Shown piece by piece: positions 33,980 through 41,646 of a DNA stretch of 64,000 bases (positions are counted from its first letter, which is position 1; each line of letters opens with the position of its first letter). This stretch comes from Planctomycetota bacterium. Lineage in GTDB: Bacteria; Planctomycetota; PLA2. Made by a program: the position numbers and the translations under genes. The stretch is taken from NCBI GenBank assembly GCA_021776785.1, contig JAJFFF010000050.1, positions 52,128 to 116,127 of the forward strand, given 5' to 3'. The notes under the pieces were generated by a model. The model saw nothing but the letters and a program-made list of their open reading frames with translations, was not told the DNA's origin and did no database searches.

Positions 33980-35194
33980 GCCTGCGGGCGCCGATGGCGG
34001 CGCACTACGAATGTCTTGTAGTTGGCCGAGCTCCATCCAGTCTGAGAAGGGAACCGCCGCGGCGGCTGTCCATGAGCCGGGATGATCCGGCGCGCGGCCG
34101 CAAAAGAGGACGTAATTCACCGCGGTCGCTCGTTTTGCGCTCTTGTAGGCGATGCCGTTGACTCCTGCGAATAGTCGAACGTACTCTGATAGGACTTGCG
34201 TCGGCACGTATTCGAGTTCTTCCTGTGTCCCCTCGATAGGTTTGGAGATTTCGTTGGCAAATCCGTGCATGATCTGCGGGGCCCAGCGCAGACTATGATC
34301 ATAAGTTGGGCTGAATATCGAACCAGCGTACGCGGCCGTTTTGCCGGTCAGGTCTAGGATTTTCAGTTCACTTCTGAGGTTGAATTCTCCAAGCCAGACT
34401 CGTGAGTCAACGTGCTCCCAAGCAACTTCAGCACACGCCGTGTCGCCATCACTAGCCAGATACATGTATGAGATTCCAGGCGGACTCATACGTTTGCCGT
34501 TAGTCAGCCGAGGCGGCGCAGGTCCGATTTCAGTAGCTTTCAACTCACCGACGGGGGGCGGACGATCATCGTAGATTCGCCGCGCTCGCCAAAGTGAAGT
34601 TCCAGCGTCGAGGGTGATTGTCGCTTGTTCGATTAAATCGAGGACCGGTCTGAGTATCTCGGCGCGAGATTCGCCGTGGCTTGGGCAGTCAAAAAACCTC
34701 GCCCGCTGAAGGCGCTCCTTCAGCCCATGCCAGCCTTCGTGAAACCCAGTGTCTTGCGGGCCGAAGAACTTGTTTCGTAGTACGAGGAGCGCGTCACCTC
34801 CCAACCAGTCGTCCGCGCCCTGCGCGATGTCGCGCGAGTCGGGTCCACTGTCCATAACCAGGTCCTGTGCTAGCTTCTCCGCAACGCTGTCATCGGTCCA
34901 TGCCCGGCTCGATAGCACGCACTCCTCACTCAGCAAAATCTCCCATGCGTACAGTCCATCTGTGGGATCGCCCCATAGGTACACCTTGTCTTCGGAGTCA
35001 TATGGACCGACATCGCTCGTGGAACGCGTATATGCGCAGATCAGCTTGTCCCGAACGAAGTCGCCAATCACAGCGGTCGAGATCGTCGTGGTCTTTTGAG
35101 TGCCGCAGTACTGGCAGTTTCCAGATTGGCCGTTCTCTTGAACAAATCTGCGCAAGTACTCGTCGGAAAAGCAGTGGATACAACAGAGTTTCAT
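33971..35194 (-). CDS. RES-domain protein with HEPN/RES-type N-terminal domain
   Basis: This 407-residue protein opens with a Cys-rich N-terminus (CIHCFSDEYLRRF ... NCQYCG), as in the HEPN/RES N-terminal domain family. Its C-terminal half (from about residue 195) is a RES domain: LWRARR, GKRMSPPGISYMYLAS, a following CAEV acidic position and FLxDLTG-like KILDLTG. RES enzymes such as MbcT and ParT consume NAD+ and act as toxins; no Xre antitoxin partner is adjacent. GGGAG lies before the ATG at 35194. It lies between the integrase gene and the attachment repeat, a usual cargo position. Confidence 0.8.
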   Translation of the reverse strand: MKLCCIHCFSDEYLRRFVQENGQSGNCQYCGTQKTTTISTAVIGDFVRDKLICAYTRSTSDVGPYDSEDKVYLWGDPTDGLYAWEILLSEECVLSSRAWTDDSVAEKLAQDLVMDSGPDSRDIAQGADDWLGGDALLVLRNKFFGPQDTGFHEGWHGLKERLQRARFFDCPSHGESRAEILRPVLDLIEQATITLDAGTSLWRARRIYDDRPPPVGELKATEIGPAPPRLTNGKRMSPPGISYMYLASDGDTACAEVAWEHVDSRVWLGEFNLRSELKILDLTGKTAAYAGSIFSPTYDHSLRWAPQIMHGFANEISKPIEGTQEELEYVPTQVLSEYVRLFAGVNGIAYKSAKRATAVNYVLFCGRAPDHPGSWTAAAAVPFSDWMELGQLQDIRSAPPSAPAGSL

Positions 35195-35207
35195 AGGTGC
35201 TCCCTGC

Positions 35208-36371
35208 CTATGCGCGACGTGCCAGCGCGCGTGCGAGCGCATCCACGGCCGCTCTGCCTGCCTCGGGGACGAAGTGAGCGTAACGCAACGTCATCTGGAG
35301 CGTGGAATGTCCGAGGATTTTGGAGACATCGAAAATCGGAACTCCGGCGGCGACCATCAAGCTCGCCGCCGTGTGGCGCATGTCATGGACTCGAATCGAG
35401 TCGAGCTTTGATGCAAACTCGTGTAGGTCCGCCCTCGCTGCACTCGTTTTCGCTTTGTTGATCGCACGTGCGAATCCACGACGAAGACGCCATTCCGTTA
35501 CTGGTGATCCGCACGGCTCGACAAACACAGAGTCCTCTCCATGTAGGTGGGGGAGCGGGCGCGTTCGGTGACGGCGGACCATAAGCTTGAAAAGGTCCGC
35601 CGCAAGCGGGACCGTACGTCCCCGCCCGGTTTTGGCATTTACCGGCTCAATACGAATGTTGCTTTCGGCAGCGGTCATCCCAAGGGTGACCGCGCGCCAT
35701 TGTAGTTTCAGAAATTCACCGCGGCGGCAGCCCGTACCGAGTGCGAATTCAATCATGTCGCGCGTTACGCCTTCGGCGGCGTCAACTAACGCGCGGCACT
35801 CGGTCGCAGTGAGATAGGTCTCGCGGCCCGAGTCTCGTTCCGACGGGCGTTCTACACGGCGCACGGGGTTCTCGTCGGCATAGCTCATGATGATCGCCCA
35901 TCGGAACAACGCCGAGATCGCAGCGAGATCACGGTTGACGGTTCCGGGCTTTGAGCCAGCCGCCAAACGGCGCTGAACGTGCCGGCTGATGTGCTCGGGC
36001 GTAACGCGCGCTAGATATTCCTCTGCCCAAGGCTCTTTGCATAGGACTCGGAATCGACTCACGTCGGCACTGAACGTTGAGTCGCGTTTTCGCGGTTTTG
36101 CGTACTCCAAATAGAGTGCGCTGGCTTCGCGAAACGTAAGCCGAGATCCGCAGAAATCGCCAAACACCTCGGAGAGCACGTCCTCGATCGCCACTCCGCT
36201 CTTGAGGAGCCCGTGTGCCGCATCGAGCTTGCGGCGCGCGTGCGACTTCTCTGGGCCTCCCGAACGAACGTAGCGGCGGCTTTTCCATGTGAACTTTGCG
36301 TAATAGCCGGGTTTGAATGTGCCGTCTTCGCGCTTGCGGCGCTCAACCGTTCCAAACGTTCTTCTAGCCAT
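35208..36371 (-). CDS. Tyrosine recombinase (phage-type integrase)
   Basis: The 387-residue protein has the full set of catalytic residues: R216 (GTGCRRGEF), K247 region (NAKTGRGRTVPL), H329-x-x-R332 (VHDMRHTAASL), H355 (LGHSTLQM) and Y364 (LRYAH). The N-terminal half is an Arm/SAM-like core-binding domain. AAGGA lies upstream of the ATG at 36371. It should catalyse recombination between the 67-bp tRNA-Sec repeats. It begins inside the end of the ribbon-helix-helix gene, so the two are coupled. Confidence 0.95.
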   Translation of the reverse strand: MARRTFGTVERRKREDGTFKPGYYAKFTWKSRRYVRSGGPEKSHARRKLDAAHGLLKSGVAIEDVLSEVFGDFCGSRLTFREASALYLEYAKPRKRDSTFSADVSRFRVLCKEPWAEEYLARVTPEHISRHVQRRLAAGSKPGTVNRDLAAISALFRWAIIMSYADENPVRRVERPSERDSGRETYLTATECRALVDAAEGVTRDMIEFALGTGCRRGEFLKLQWRAVTLGMTAAESNIRIEPVNAKTGRGRTVPLAADLFKLMVRRHRTRPLPHLHGEDSVFVEPCGSPVTEWRLRRGFARAINKAKTSAARADLHEFASKLDSIRVHDMRHTAASLMVAAGVPIFDVSKILGHSTLQMTLRYAHFVPEAGRAAVDALARALARRA

Positions 36372-36573
36372 CGTTCTTCCTTTCTGATCGACGCACGTAG
36401 GCGCGAATGGCGCGCTCAATAACCCGAGTGGCTTCGCCCCTGGTTTGTTTGGCGCACACTGCTCGGAACCGTTCGACTAGATCGTGCGGAAGTCGCAGTG
36501 CGTACCGCACTCGGAGTTCGTCAGGGGGCAGCGGTTTTCGACCGCCGCCCGGTGCCCGTTTTCGTTTCGCCAC
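36364..36573 (-). CDS. Ribbon-helix-helix-like DNA-binding protein
   Basis: The 69-residue basic protein has a strand-helix-helix pattern (VRYALRLPHDLVERFRAVC, EATRVIERAIRAYVRR) typical of small RHH repressors. It overlaps the integrase start by 8 bp and could control integrase expression. Confidence 0.65.
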   Translation of the reverse strand: MAKRKRAPGGGRKPLPPDELRVRYALRLPHDLVERFRAVCAKQTRGEATRVIERAIRAYVRRSERKNDG

Positions 36574-36623
36574 GGTTAGATACTCTCTTGCCTTACTATT
36601 AATGTCCAGTCAGAAATAATAGT

Positions 36624-37850
36624 TCATTCGCGGCGCGTAGCGAGCCAGCGTTCGGTTGGGCGGCCCGCGCCGGGTTCGGTGACGGGCTCCGCGAGGTTTG
36701 CGTTGAGAAGCGTTTCGAGTGCCGCGTCGATTACGCCCCTGTTTTTGTGTCCCGAGAAGATATGGCGAATCTCCGTCCGCGTCATGCCGTTCGGACGCTC
36801 GCGCAACCGTTCGATGATGCGTTCGGCGGCGGGGTCGCCAACCTGCTCGCCGAATAGGAACTGCGCGGACGCTTCCGCGTATTCCCAAACCGCTAGCGCG
36901 GACCGAAGGTGCGGTTCGCAGACTGTGGATGAACCATCCAAGAGGGCGAACAGGCAGGAAACCCGAAGCACTTGAGCTTCCGCGCGCGCCGTCATAGCGC
37001 CGAACAGTCCGATGCGGTCGCGTGATAGGTGTGCGTAGAGTTCGTGCCAGAGCGCAGCGGCGTGGGCGTCGCGGCCCATTTTGCCGACACGGCGCGCCGC
37101 GCCGACAACGCTCCGAAGTTGTGTGGCAAACTGCGTCAACTCGCGGTCGGTAAGCGAACCGCCGTCCGGCAGGAGCCGTGCCCGTCGCGCGCACGTCCAC
37201 AAAATGCGATTGCCAAGCCCGTTTCGCATTTCGACTTCGCGGAGGCAGCGTTTGAGTTCGGCCCGCGTTATATGCGCGATAAGCGCAAGATGGGTTCCGG
37301 TGGCGCGCAGCGGCGAGTTTTTCGTGAGCGTGCGCAGCTTGCCGGAATCCCATGCGTTGCGCAGAGTGGGCGATAGCGTGTTGCCCTCCCGACGCATGGC
37401 GTTCAATGCGGAGGCGAACTCGCCCTCTTGCACGAGAAGTCGTTTGTCGGTTTCGCCAACGTCGTCCCCTTGCCCATCCCGAAGTGCATTAATCACGCCC
37501 TCGCCCGATGACAAGCCGTTAACGACGCGCGACTCGGACCACTCCGAATCCACTTCGGCAAAAACGTCGCGAACGTATCCCCAGGACTGGCCCTTGCGAC
37601 CGCGTGCGGTATCGCCGACCAACGTGACGAACAGGTTTAGGTGGTGTCGATCACGTCCTGCGAGAAAGTAGGGGCCGCGCCCGACGACGTTGCCGAACGC
37701 GGCCAGAAATTGGTTTAGGAGCGCCATACGATCCGCTTCAGAGTGTGGCTCAACCATGCGAAGAAAGTCCGCAGCGGGACCGGTGAACGCTTCGAGGGGA
37801 GGCAGCGACGGCCAGCCCGTCGGCGGGGGGGATACTGCTAGTCCGCTCAC
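36624..37850 (-). CDS. P-loop DUF3987-type protein (mobile-element replication-like)
   Basis: The 408-residue protein has a Walker A-like loop VGDTARGRKGQSW preceded by HHLNLFVTL, and later LLVQEGEFASALNAMRREGNTLSPTLRNAWDSG, which together match DUF3987 proteins of prophages and plasmids. The C-terminus carries a winged-helix-like segment (MTRTEIRHIFSGHKNRGVIDAALETL). The GTG at 37850 overlaps the stop of the next upstream gene (GTGA). Longer frames upstream are shadows of that gene. It may load or remodel DNA for element replication. Confidence 0.75.
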   Translation of the reverse strand: MSGLAVSPPPTGWPSLPPLEAFTGPAADFLRMVEPHSEADRMALLNQFLAAFGNVVGRGPYFLAGRDRHHLNLFVTLVGDTARGRKGQSWGYVRDVFAEVDSEWSESRVVNGLSSGEGVINALRDGQGDDVGETDKRLLVQEGEFASALNAMRREGNTLSPTLRNAWDSGKLRTLTKNSPLRATGTHLALIAHITRAELKRCLREVEMRNGLGNRILWTCARRARLLPDGGSLTDRELTQFATQLRSVVGAARRVGKMGRDAHAAALWHELYAHLSRDRIGLFGAMTARAEAQVLRVSCLFALLDGSSTVCEPHLRSALAVWEYAEASAQFLFGEQVGDPAAERIIERLRERPNGMTRTEIRHIFSGHKNRGVIDAALETLLNANLAEPVTEPGAGRPTERWLATRRE

Positions 37851-38098
37851 AGCGCGCCCCCTTCCAATGCCGTTGCAACCGCCGCACTGAGTTCGGCGAG
37901 GGCGTCGGACACGTCCGGATGACAGTCCTTGCTGGCTAGCGCGCCAACGCCACGGCACCCAAGGGCCACGAGGCTTTTCCACTGGTCGCCTTGATCCCCA
38001 CTCGAAGTAACTCGCCAAGCGGCAGCAGATATGTCGCGAGCAAGCGTATGCTGGGCTAGAGAGTCGGGGGAGGCGAGGGTCTTTGAGTGGTAGCTCAT
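37847..38098 (-). CDS. Small element protein, unknown function
   Basis: The 83-residue protein (ARDISAAAWRVTSSG, DVSDALAELSAAVATAL) is not recognised. It overlaps both neighbours by 4 bp in a tight operon with the excisionase-like and P-loop genes, which is the main reason to accept it. Confidence 0.5.
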   Translation of the reverse strand: MSYHSKTLASPDSLAQHTLARDISAAAWRVTSSGDQGDQWKSLVALGCRGVGALASKDCHPDVSDALAELSAAVATALEGGAL

Positions 38099-38391
38099 TG
38101 GCCCCGCCTTCCTCTTTGATTCTTGCCACGAAGCAGTCGAACGTACTTAGGGTTGGCGCTCGGCGGCTTGGGCGCTTTGCGCGGGTGTTCTTCCCTTGCA
38201 GAAAGCGCGGCTAGGAAAGATTCACGGCGGACGGCCAGGCGACGACCGATCCGCATGAACGGGCCGCAGACGCCCCGCACAACAGCTTTCCGTGCGGCGC
38301 TTGGTTTCAAGGTGAGTGCGAGCGCGATATCCGGAACGAATAGAATCTCCGGCAGCGCGGCACGTCGAACGATGGGGTCATTCTTGTTCAT
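38095..38391 (-). CDS. Excisionase-like helix-turn-helix protein
   Basis: This 98-residue basic protein has a MerR/excisionase-type HTH: FVPDIALALTLKPSAARKAVVRG followed by the wing MRIGRRLAVRRESFLAAL. Such proteins direct excision with tyrosine integrases. It heads the three-gene operon leading to the P-loop protein. Confidence 0.7.
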   Translation of the reverse strand: MNKNDPIVRRAALPEILFVPDIALALTLKPSAARKAVVRGVCGPFMRIGRRLAVRRESFLAALSAREEHPRKAPKPPSANPKYVRLLRGKNQRGRRGQ

Positions 38392-38445
38392 GCCCGCAGA
38401 TGGCGGGGATCTTGCGGCTTGTCCGGGCGACTCCGAAAAAAAAAA

Positions 38446-39387
38446 TCAGGCGATCATTCGCTTGAGTGCCTTTTTTTCGCGCTTATAGGCGTCGTGGAGC
38501 GTGCTCCGGGCCACGCCCGTACGCTCTGCGAGTTCGCGGAAGTTCGTTTTCCCACTCGCAAGTGCGGGGAAGTTCTCAAGAACGATAACGCTCGCCTTGC
38601 TGAGGGAGTTTCCGGCTTGCCTTGCTGCAAGCGCTTCCCGTGCCCGTCGCGCGTGCTCGACCCGAGCGACTCGCTCAGTCGGGCATAGATCGAGGCTGAC
38701 CGGTTCACGATCGAGTTCGAGGTGGGGGCGGCGCTCGCGGCCGCGGACCATGAACTCGCTCGCCTGGCGGTGGCCGATGCGTAGCTTGCCGTCCCTTCCG
38801 ACGAAGAACGGAGTTCGTGGGTGGCGCGCCACCGACTCGTTCACTAGCTCGCGCAGAAACTCAGCGTCCGCGACAGACTCGGATTCCGCCTTTAGCTTGG
38901 TTCCGGTCTGGAATTCAACTTTCTGGCGGGCGGCTGGAAGGCTGCGCCTGTCCGTCCAGATACTCCAGACGAGCCGGTGCGCCCACAATCTCGAACGCTC
39001 GATAGCATCGCGTCTCGGATCATCGAATTCTGGAATGCGTCTGACCCATGCCCAGTAGGTCTCCCAACAACTCTGCGGGTCGTTTCCAACGAACCCCCAC
39101 TTTTGCATCCCGCGCGGCCAAATCCGTGAGAGCAAACCGAGTGTGACCTCTTGTGCAAGTCGGAAGTGGCGGCCTTGAATTTCCTTGGCCCAAGGAAACA
39201 GCGTGATCTGCCCTGCGGCCTCCGCCGCTATGCTGCAAACGTCCACACGCTCAAGCGGTAACCCAGACTCGTCGAGCGTCGTTCCGACGGTCGCGAACTT
39301 TAGAATGAGTTCGATACGTTGCTGAGCCGTCGGAAATCTCGCGAGAATCTCGATCGATTCGGCGGCGGTGGTAAGGACAGGACTCAC
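38446..39387 (-). CDS. Putative regulator with C-terminal helix-turn-helix
   Basis: The 313-residue protein is not recognised as a whole. The final 40 residues, NFRELAERTGVARSTLHDAYKREKKALKR, form a convincing HTH of the sigma-region-4 or Mor type. The middle part is rich in Trp, Arg and charged residues. It may be the element's activator; a helper-phage-sensing role would be speculation. Confidence 0.55.
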   Translation of the reverse strand: MSPVLTTAAESIEILARFPTAQQRIELILKFATVGTTLDESGLPLERVDVCSIAAEAAGQITLFPWAKEIQGRHFRLAQEVTLGLLSRIWPRGMQKWGFVGNDPQSCWETYWAWVRRIPEFDDPRRDAIERSRLWAHRLVWSIWTDRRSLPAARQKVEFQTGTKLKAESESVADAEFLRELVNESVARHPRTPFFVGRDGKLRIGHRQASEFMVRGRERRPHLELDREPVSLDLCPTERVARVEHARRAREALAARQAGNSLSKASVIVLENFPALASGKTNFRELAERTGVARSTLHDAYKREKKALKRMIA

Positions 39388-39515
39388 GAGTTCCTAGCCT
39401 ACGAGACTGAGGGACAACGTTTGGATATCGCTGACGCAGTTCCTGTCTACGCGCGTGCGCGCGTTGGGTTGTGTCAGAATCCGTTCAAGAACGTTCTCCC
39501 TGGAGTGTGACGACA

Positions 39516-39989
39516 ATGGAGCGAAACGAAATTCTCGCGTTGGAGTGCGCATCTTTGCGCGCTTATCGCGCTTCTTGCGCGGGTCCGGACAACGAGTTCG
39601 CAAGATACCTTGAACGATTGAAGCGCGTAACGGACGGCGTGCTCGCGTTGGGCGACGGGATGGACAACCAACCATGGTTTCGTATTCACGCCGAGCTTGT
39701 CAGAAGCGGCGTGTGGGCTCGATTGAAGCCCGCGAGTCGGTCGGTCTACATCGTGCTCGCGTCACTGTCCGACCGTCGTAAGCGGGTGACCTATGCGGGG
39801 GTAGAACGCGTCGCGAGTCTCGCCGGGCTCAGTAGGGCACGTACCGTATGGGCGTATCGAGAACTGCGCGACTACGGCCTGATATGGAGGCGGCGAGTGT
39901 CCGTTGCAGGGTATCGACCGTACGCCACTGGACTACTCAGTTTTCGTCGCGGACCTTTCGATAAAAGCAAAGACCAAGCATCAGGCTGA
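39516..39989 (+). CDS. Winged-helix protein
   Basis: The 157-residue protein contains the segment FRIHAELVRSGVWARLKPASRSVYIVL, followed by a winged HTH (YAGVERVASLAGLSRARTVWAYRELRDYGLI), a layout used by replication initiators and prophage regulators. It is divergent from the 313-aa regulator gene, and its 3' end overlaps the convergent PEP-CTERM gene by 53 bp. Confidence 0.6.
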   Translation: MERNEILALECASLRAYRASCAGPDNEFARYLERLKRVTDGVLALGDGMDNQPWFRIHAELVRSGVWARLKPASRSVYIVLASLSDRRKRVTYAGVERVASLAGLSRARTVWAYRELRDYGLIWRRRVSVAGYRPYATGLLSFRRGPFDKSKDQASG

Positions 39990-40644
39990 GGGCAAGCATG
40001 GTTGCCGGGCCTGGCTCGGGAACGGGTGTAGGTGCTACGAACCTGGCACTGAATCCCAGATCGTGAGTGAAAGGAAACGGACCGGACAGGATCGGCGATT
40101 CCCATGCGCCGGACACGGTATCTAAGCCTCCACCTTTGGCGACCAGGTAGCCCTCCGTACCCACGCCGCCGCCGATAACACCCCACTCGGTTTGAGAATC
40201 GCCTTCCGCGATTACGGCATACCATCCACTCGTGATTAGTTCGGTATCGCCCATGTTGAACTCATACGGAAGCATCGGCGGACCACCCGGCCTAAGAGGC
40301 CCGACTGGCCCGCTGACGAACAGTGCCGGTCCTACTGGTCTCAATGTCGCGCGGTCCCATTCAAAAACCGCCGCGCGCATGGTGGTTGCCGGTTGACCAG
40401 CACTGTGCTGAAACCGTTTCGCCCAGATCGTGAACGAGGCGAGTGCGGCATCCGCATCGGGAACCTGGAATACCTGGCCCACGAGAAGAAGTTGTCCGGC
40501 TCCTCCCGCTTGGACGAAAGTTCCCGGCGGGCGATCAGCGAACGTCTTTCCCGGTTCGGGCCAGTTCTGGACGATAGTGTCCGCGAGACAGGTCTGCGAA
40601 CCCCACAAGATCCCGATCAGTCCAACAACGGCGAGTCGAATCAT
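39937..40644 (-). CDS. Exported PEP-CTERM protein
   Basis: The 235-residue protein has a signal peptide (MIRLAVVGLIGILWG ... CLA). It carries a C-terminal PEP-CTERM sorting signal: VPEPGPA, a hydrophobic helix (TMLALSLMLGLCFY) and basic RKVRDEN. PEP-CTERM proteins are processed by an exosortase, which must be encoded elsewhere. A strong AGGAGGGG precedes the ATG at 40644. It lies next to the right attachment repeat inside the mobile element, so it appears to be cargo. Confidence 0.8.
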   Translation of the reverse strand: MIRLAVVGLIGILWGSQTCLADTIVQNWPEPGKTFADRPPGTFVQAGGAGQLLLVGQVFQVPDADAALASFTIWAKRFQHSAGQPATTMRAAVFEWDRATLRPVGPALFVSGPVGPLRPGGPPMLPYEFNMGDTELITSGWYAVIAEGDSQTEWGVIGGGVGTEGYLVAKGGGLDTVSGAWESPILSGPFPFTHDLGFSARFVAPTPVPEPGPATMLALSLMLGLCFYRKVRDEN

Positions 40645-40919
40645 GTTCCCCTCCTGATAGTGATCCAAGCAGGACGGGCGCGCCGATGCAAGAGGGCACC
40701 TCGCAATTGAGGGCCCGGCGCGCGCGATAGGGCGGCATTAGCGGACAACGTTTAGAAGTGTCAACGGTGCCGTCGGGGTCGTGCCCCCCCCCCTTTTTTT
40801 GGGTGGCCTTGTGGGTGGCTCTTCCCAGGTCGCGTTGGTTCCCGCGAGATCGCGCTCAGTCGCACTTGCGTCCGTCCCTAATCTTGGCGCAAACTCGCAC
40901 AGATTGCGGGTTAGTGGGT

Positions 40920-40986
40920 GTGGCGGCAGCGCATAGGAATTGAACCTACCTGCCCGGCGTAACCGGGCACATCGGATTTGAAGTCC
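40920..40986. repeat. Right 67-bp attachment repeat, inside the intact tRNA-Sec gene
   Basis: This is the second copy of the 67-bp repeat at 33065-33131. It spans the anticodon arm, long variable arm, T arm, acceptor 3' strand and CCA of tRNA-Sec plus one flanking base. Confidence 0.92.
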
Positions 40987-41017
40987 GTGGAGGGCACCAG
41001 CCCGCCAACCGCTGCCG
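40921..41017 (-). tRNA. selC: tRNA-Sec, anticodon UCA
   Basis: The minus-strand RNA has an 8-bp acceptor stem (CGGCAGCG with CGCTGCCG), an anticodon loop CTTCAAA giving UCA, a long variable arm (TGCCCGG pairing with CCGGGCA), a 5-bp T stem around TTCAATT and an encoded CCA. The 8+5 acceptor/T-arm pattern and length of 94 nt plus CCA are the hallmarks of bacterial tRNA-Sec. It reads UGA as selenocysteine with SelB, and a UGA-containing thioredoxin gene lies 133 bp upstream on the same strand. Confidence 0.95.
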
Positions 41018-41149
41018 TCTTGGCCGCTTTTGCAGCTTGATCTTGCGATCGTTTTGATTCTTGGGACGTTTATCCCTTCGAGTCAGCCGCACAGTGTACG
41101 GGTCCCTGTCTCGGATTGGAATACGCTCGTCGCGCGTGTGGTGGCGGCT

Positions 41150-41575
41150 CTATTTTACTTGCGACAACATACCGATGATCTCGCGCGTTTCGGTGCTCAC
41201 GATCTCGCCGCCTTCGTACAGCCACAGCGTCGGCAAGGTGTGAATCGAGTATTGCGCGCCCACGTCGGATCCGCCGCGCGGCACTTCGATCTTGAGCAAT
41301 CGCAGGTTGCCTTTGAACTTCACGAGTCGCTCCAACTGAGGACTCAAACTACGGCAAGCGGGTCACCAATCGCCGGTGAATTCCACAACCGTCCAACCGC
41401 CATCGGCGGGCAAGAAGTCAGCGATTTCAACCTCGTCGCCGTCGCGGCTGATCCAGCGTACGCGCTCGGATTTCGGCACCTCTACCGACGGTGCGGTCTT
41501 CACGTCCGGACTCCGGCTCCAAAACGTAACACCGGCGACAGCGAGGATGGCGGCGAAGGCTAAATTGCGAGACAT
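41150..41575 (-). CDS. Thioredoxin-fold selenoprotein (in-frame UGA, W-U-P-A-C active site)
   Basis: Two same-frame open segments are joined by a single UGA at 41363-41365. Read as selenocysteine it gives a 141-residue protein: a hydrophobic N-terminal signal/anchor (NLAFAAILAVAGVTFW), the strand TVVEFTGDW, then U71-P72-A73-C74 in place of the usual WCxxC, helix RSLSPQLERLV, and HTLPTLWLYEGG with the cis-Pro (P115) of the thioredoxin fold. The fold continues correctly on both sides of the UGA. The tRNA-Sec gene follows on the same strand. The product is probably an envelope thiol/selenol oxidoreductase. The ATG at 41575 starts the hydrophobic segment; one 14 codons earlier is possible. Confidence 0.87.
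41324..41345 (-). promoter_or_regulatory. Candidate bacterial SECIS hairpin
   Basis: Starting 17 nt after the UGA the mRNA can pair GAGUC with GACUC and CUC with GAG, leaving one bulged C on the 3' side. The apical loop is AGUUG. The GU-containing loop lies about 25 nt after the UGA, within the range usual for bacterial SECIS elements bound by SelB. Confidence 0.6.
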
Positions 41576-41646
41576 CGGGTTCTTATCGGCATCTGGCGGA
41601 CAGATCTCGATCAGCATGCTGAAACGGCGGCCGCAAGCGCGTTACC

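Larger units (their letters stand above)
33065..40986. mobile_element. Integrative element inserted in the tRNA-Sec gene (selC)
   Basis: The segment of about 7.9 kb is bounded by perfect 67-bp direct repeats covering the 3' half of tRNA-Sec; the right repeat belongs to the intact tRNA. Inside are a tyrosine integrase, a ribbon-helix-helix protein, an excisionase-like HTH protein, a P-loop DUF3987-type protein, two other small regulators, a HEPN/RES gene pair and a PEP-CTERM protein. No capsid, conjugation or transposase genes are seen, so it is probably a satellite-like or defence-type island that may need a helper. Confidence 0.9.

Noticed and set aside
36624..38129. 501-codon version of the P-loop gene
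   Set aside because: The first 93 codons overlap the small upstream gene in another frame and look non-coding; the GTG at 37850 fits the operon.
40784..40800. C10-T7 homopolymer run as a phase-variation tract
   Set aside because: It lies in a non-coding gap more than 100 bp from any start, with no gene whose frame it could switch.
41150..41617. Selenoprotein gene as a pseudogene with a nonsense mutation
   Set aside because: The only stop is a UGA exactly at the redox Cys position, the frame and fold continue past it, and tRNA-Sec lies next to it.
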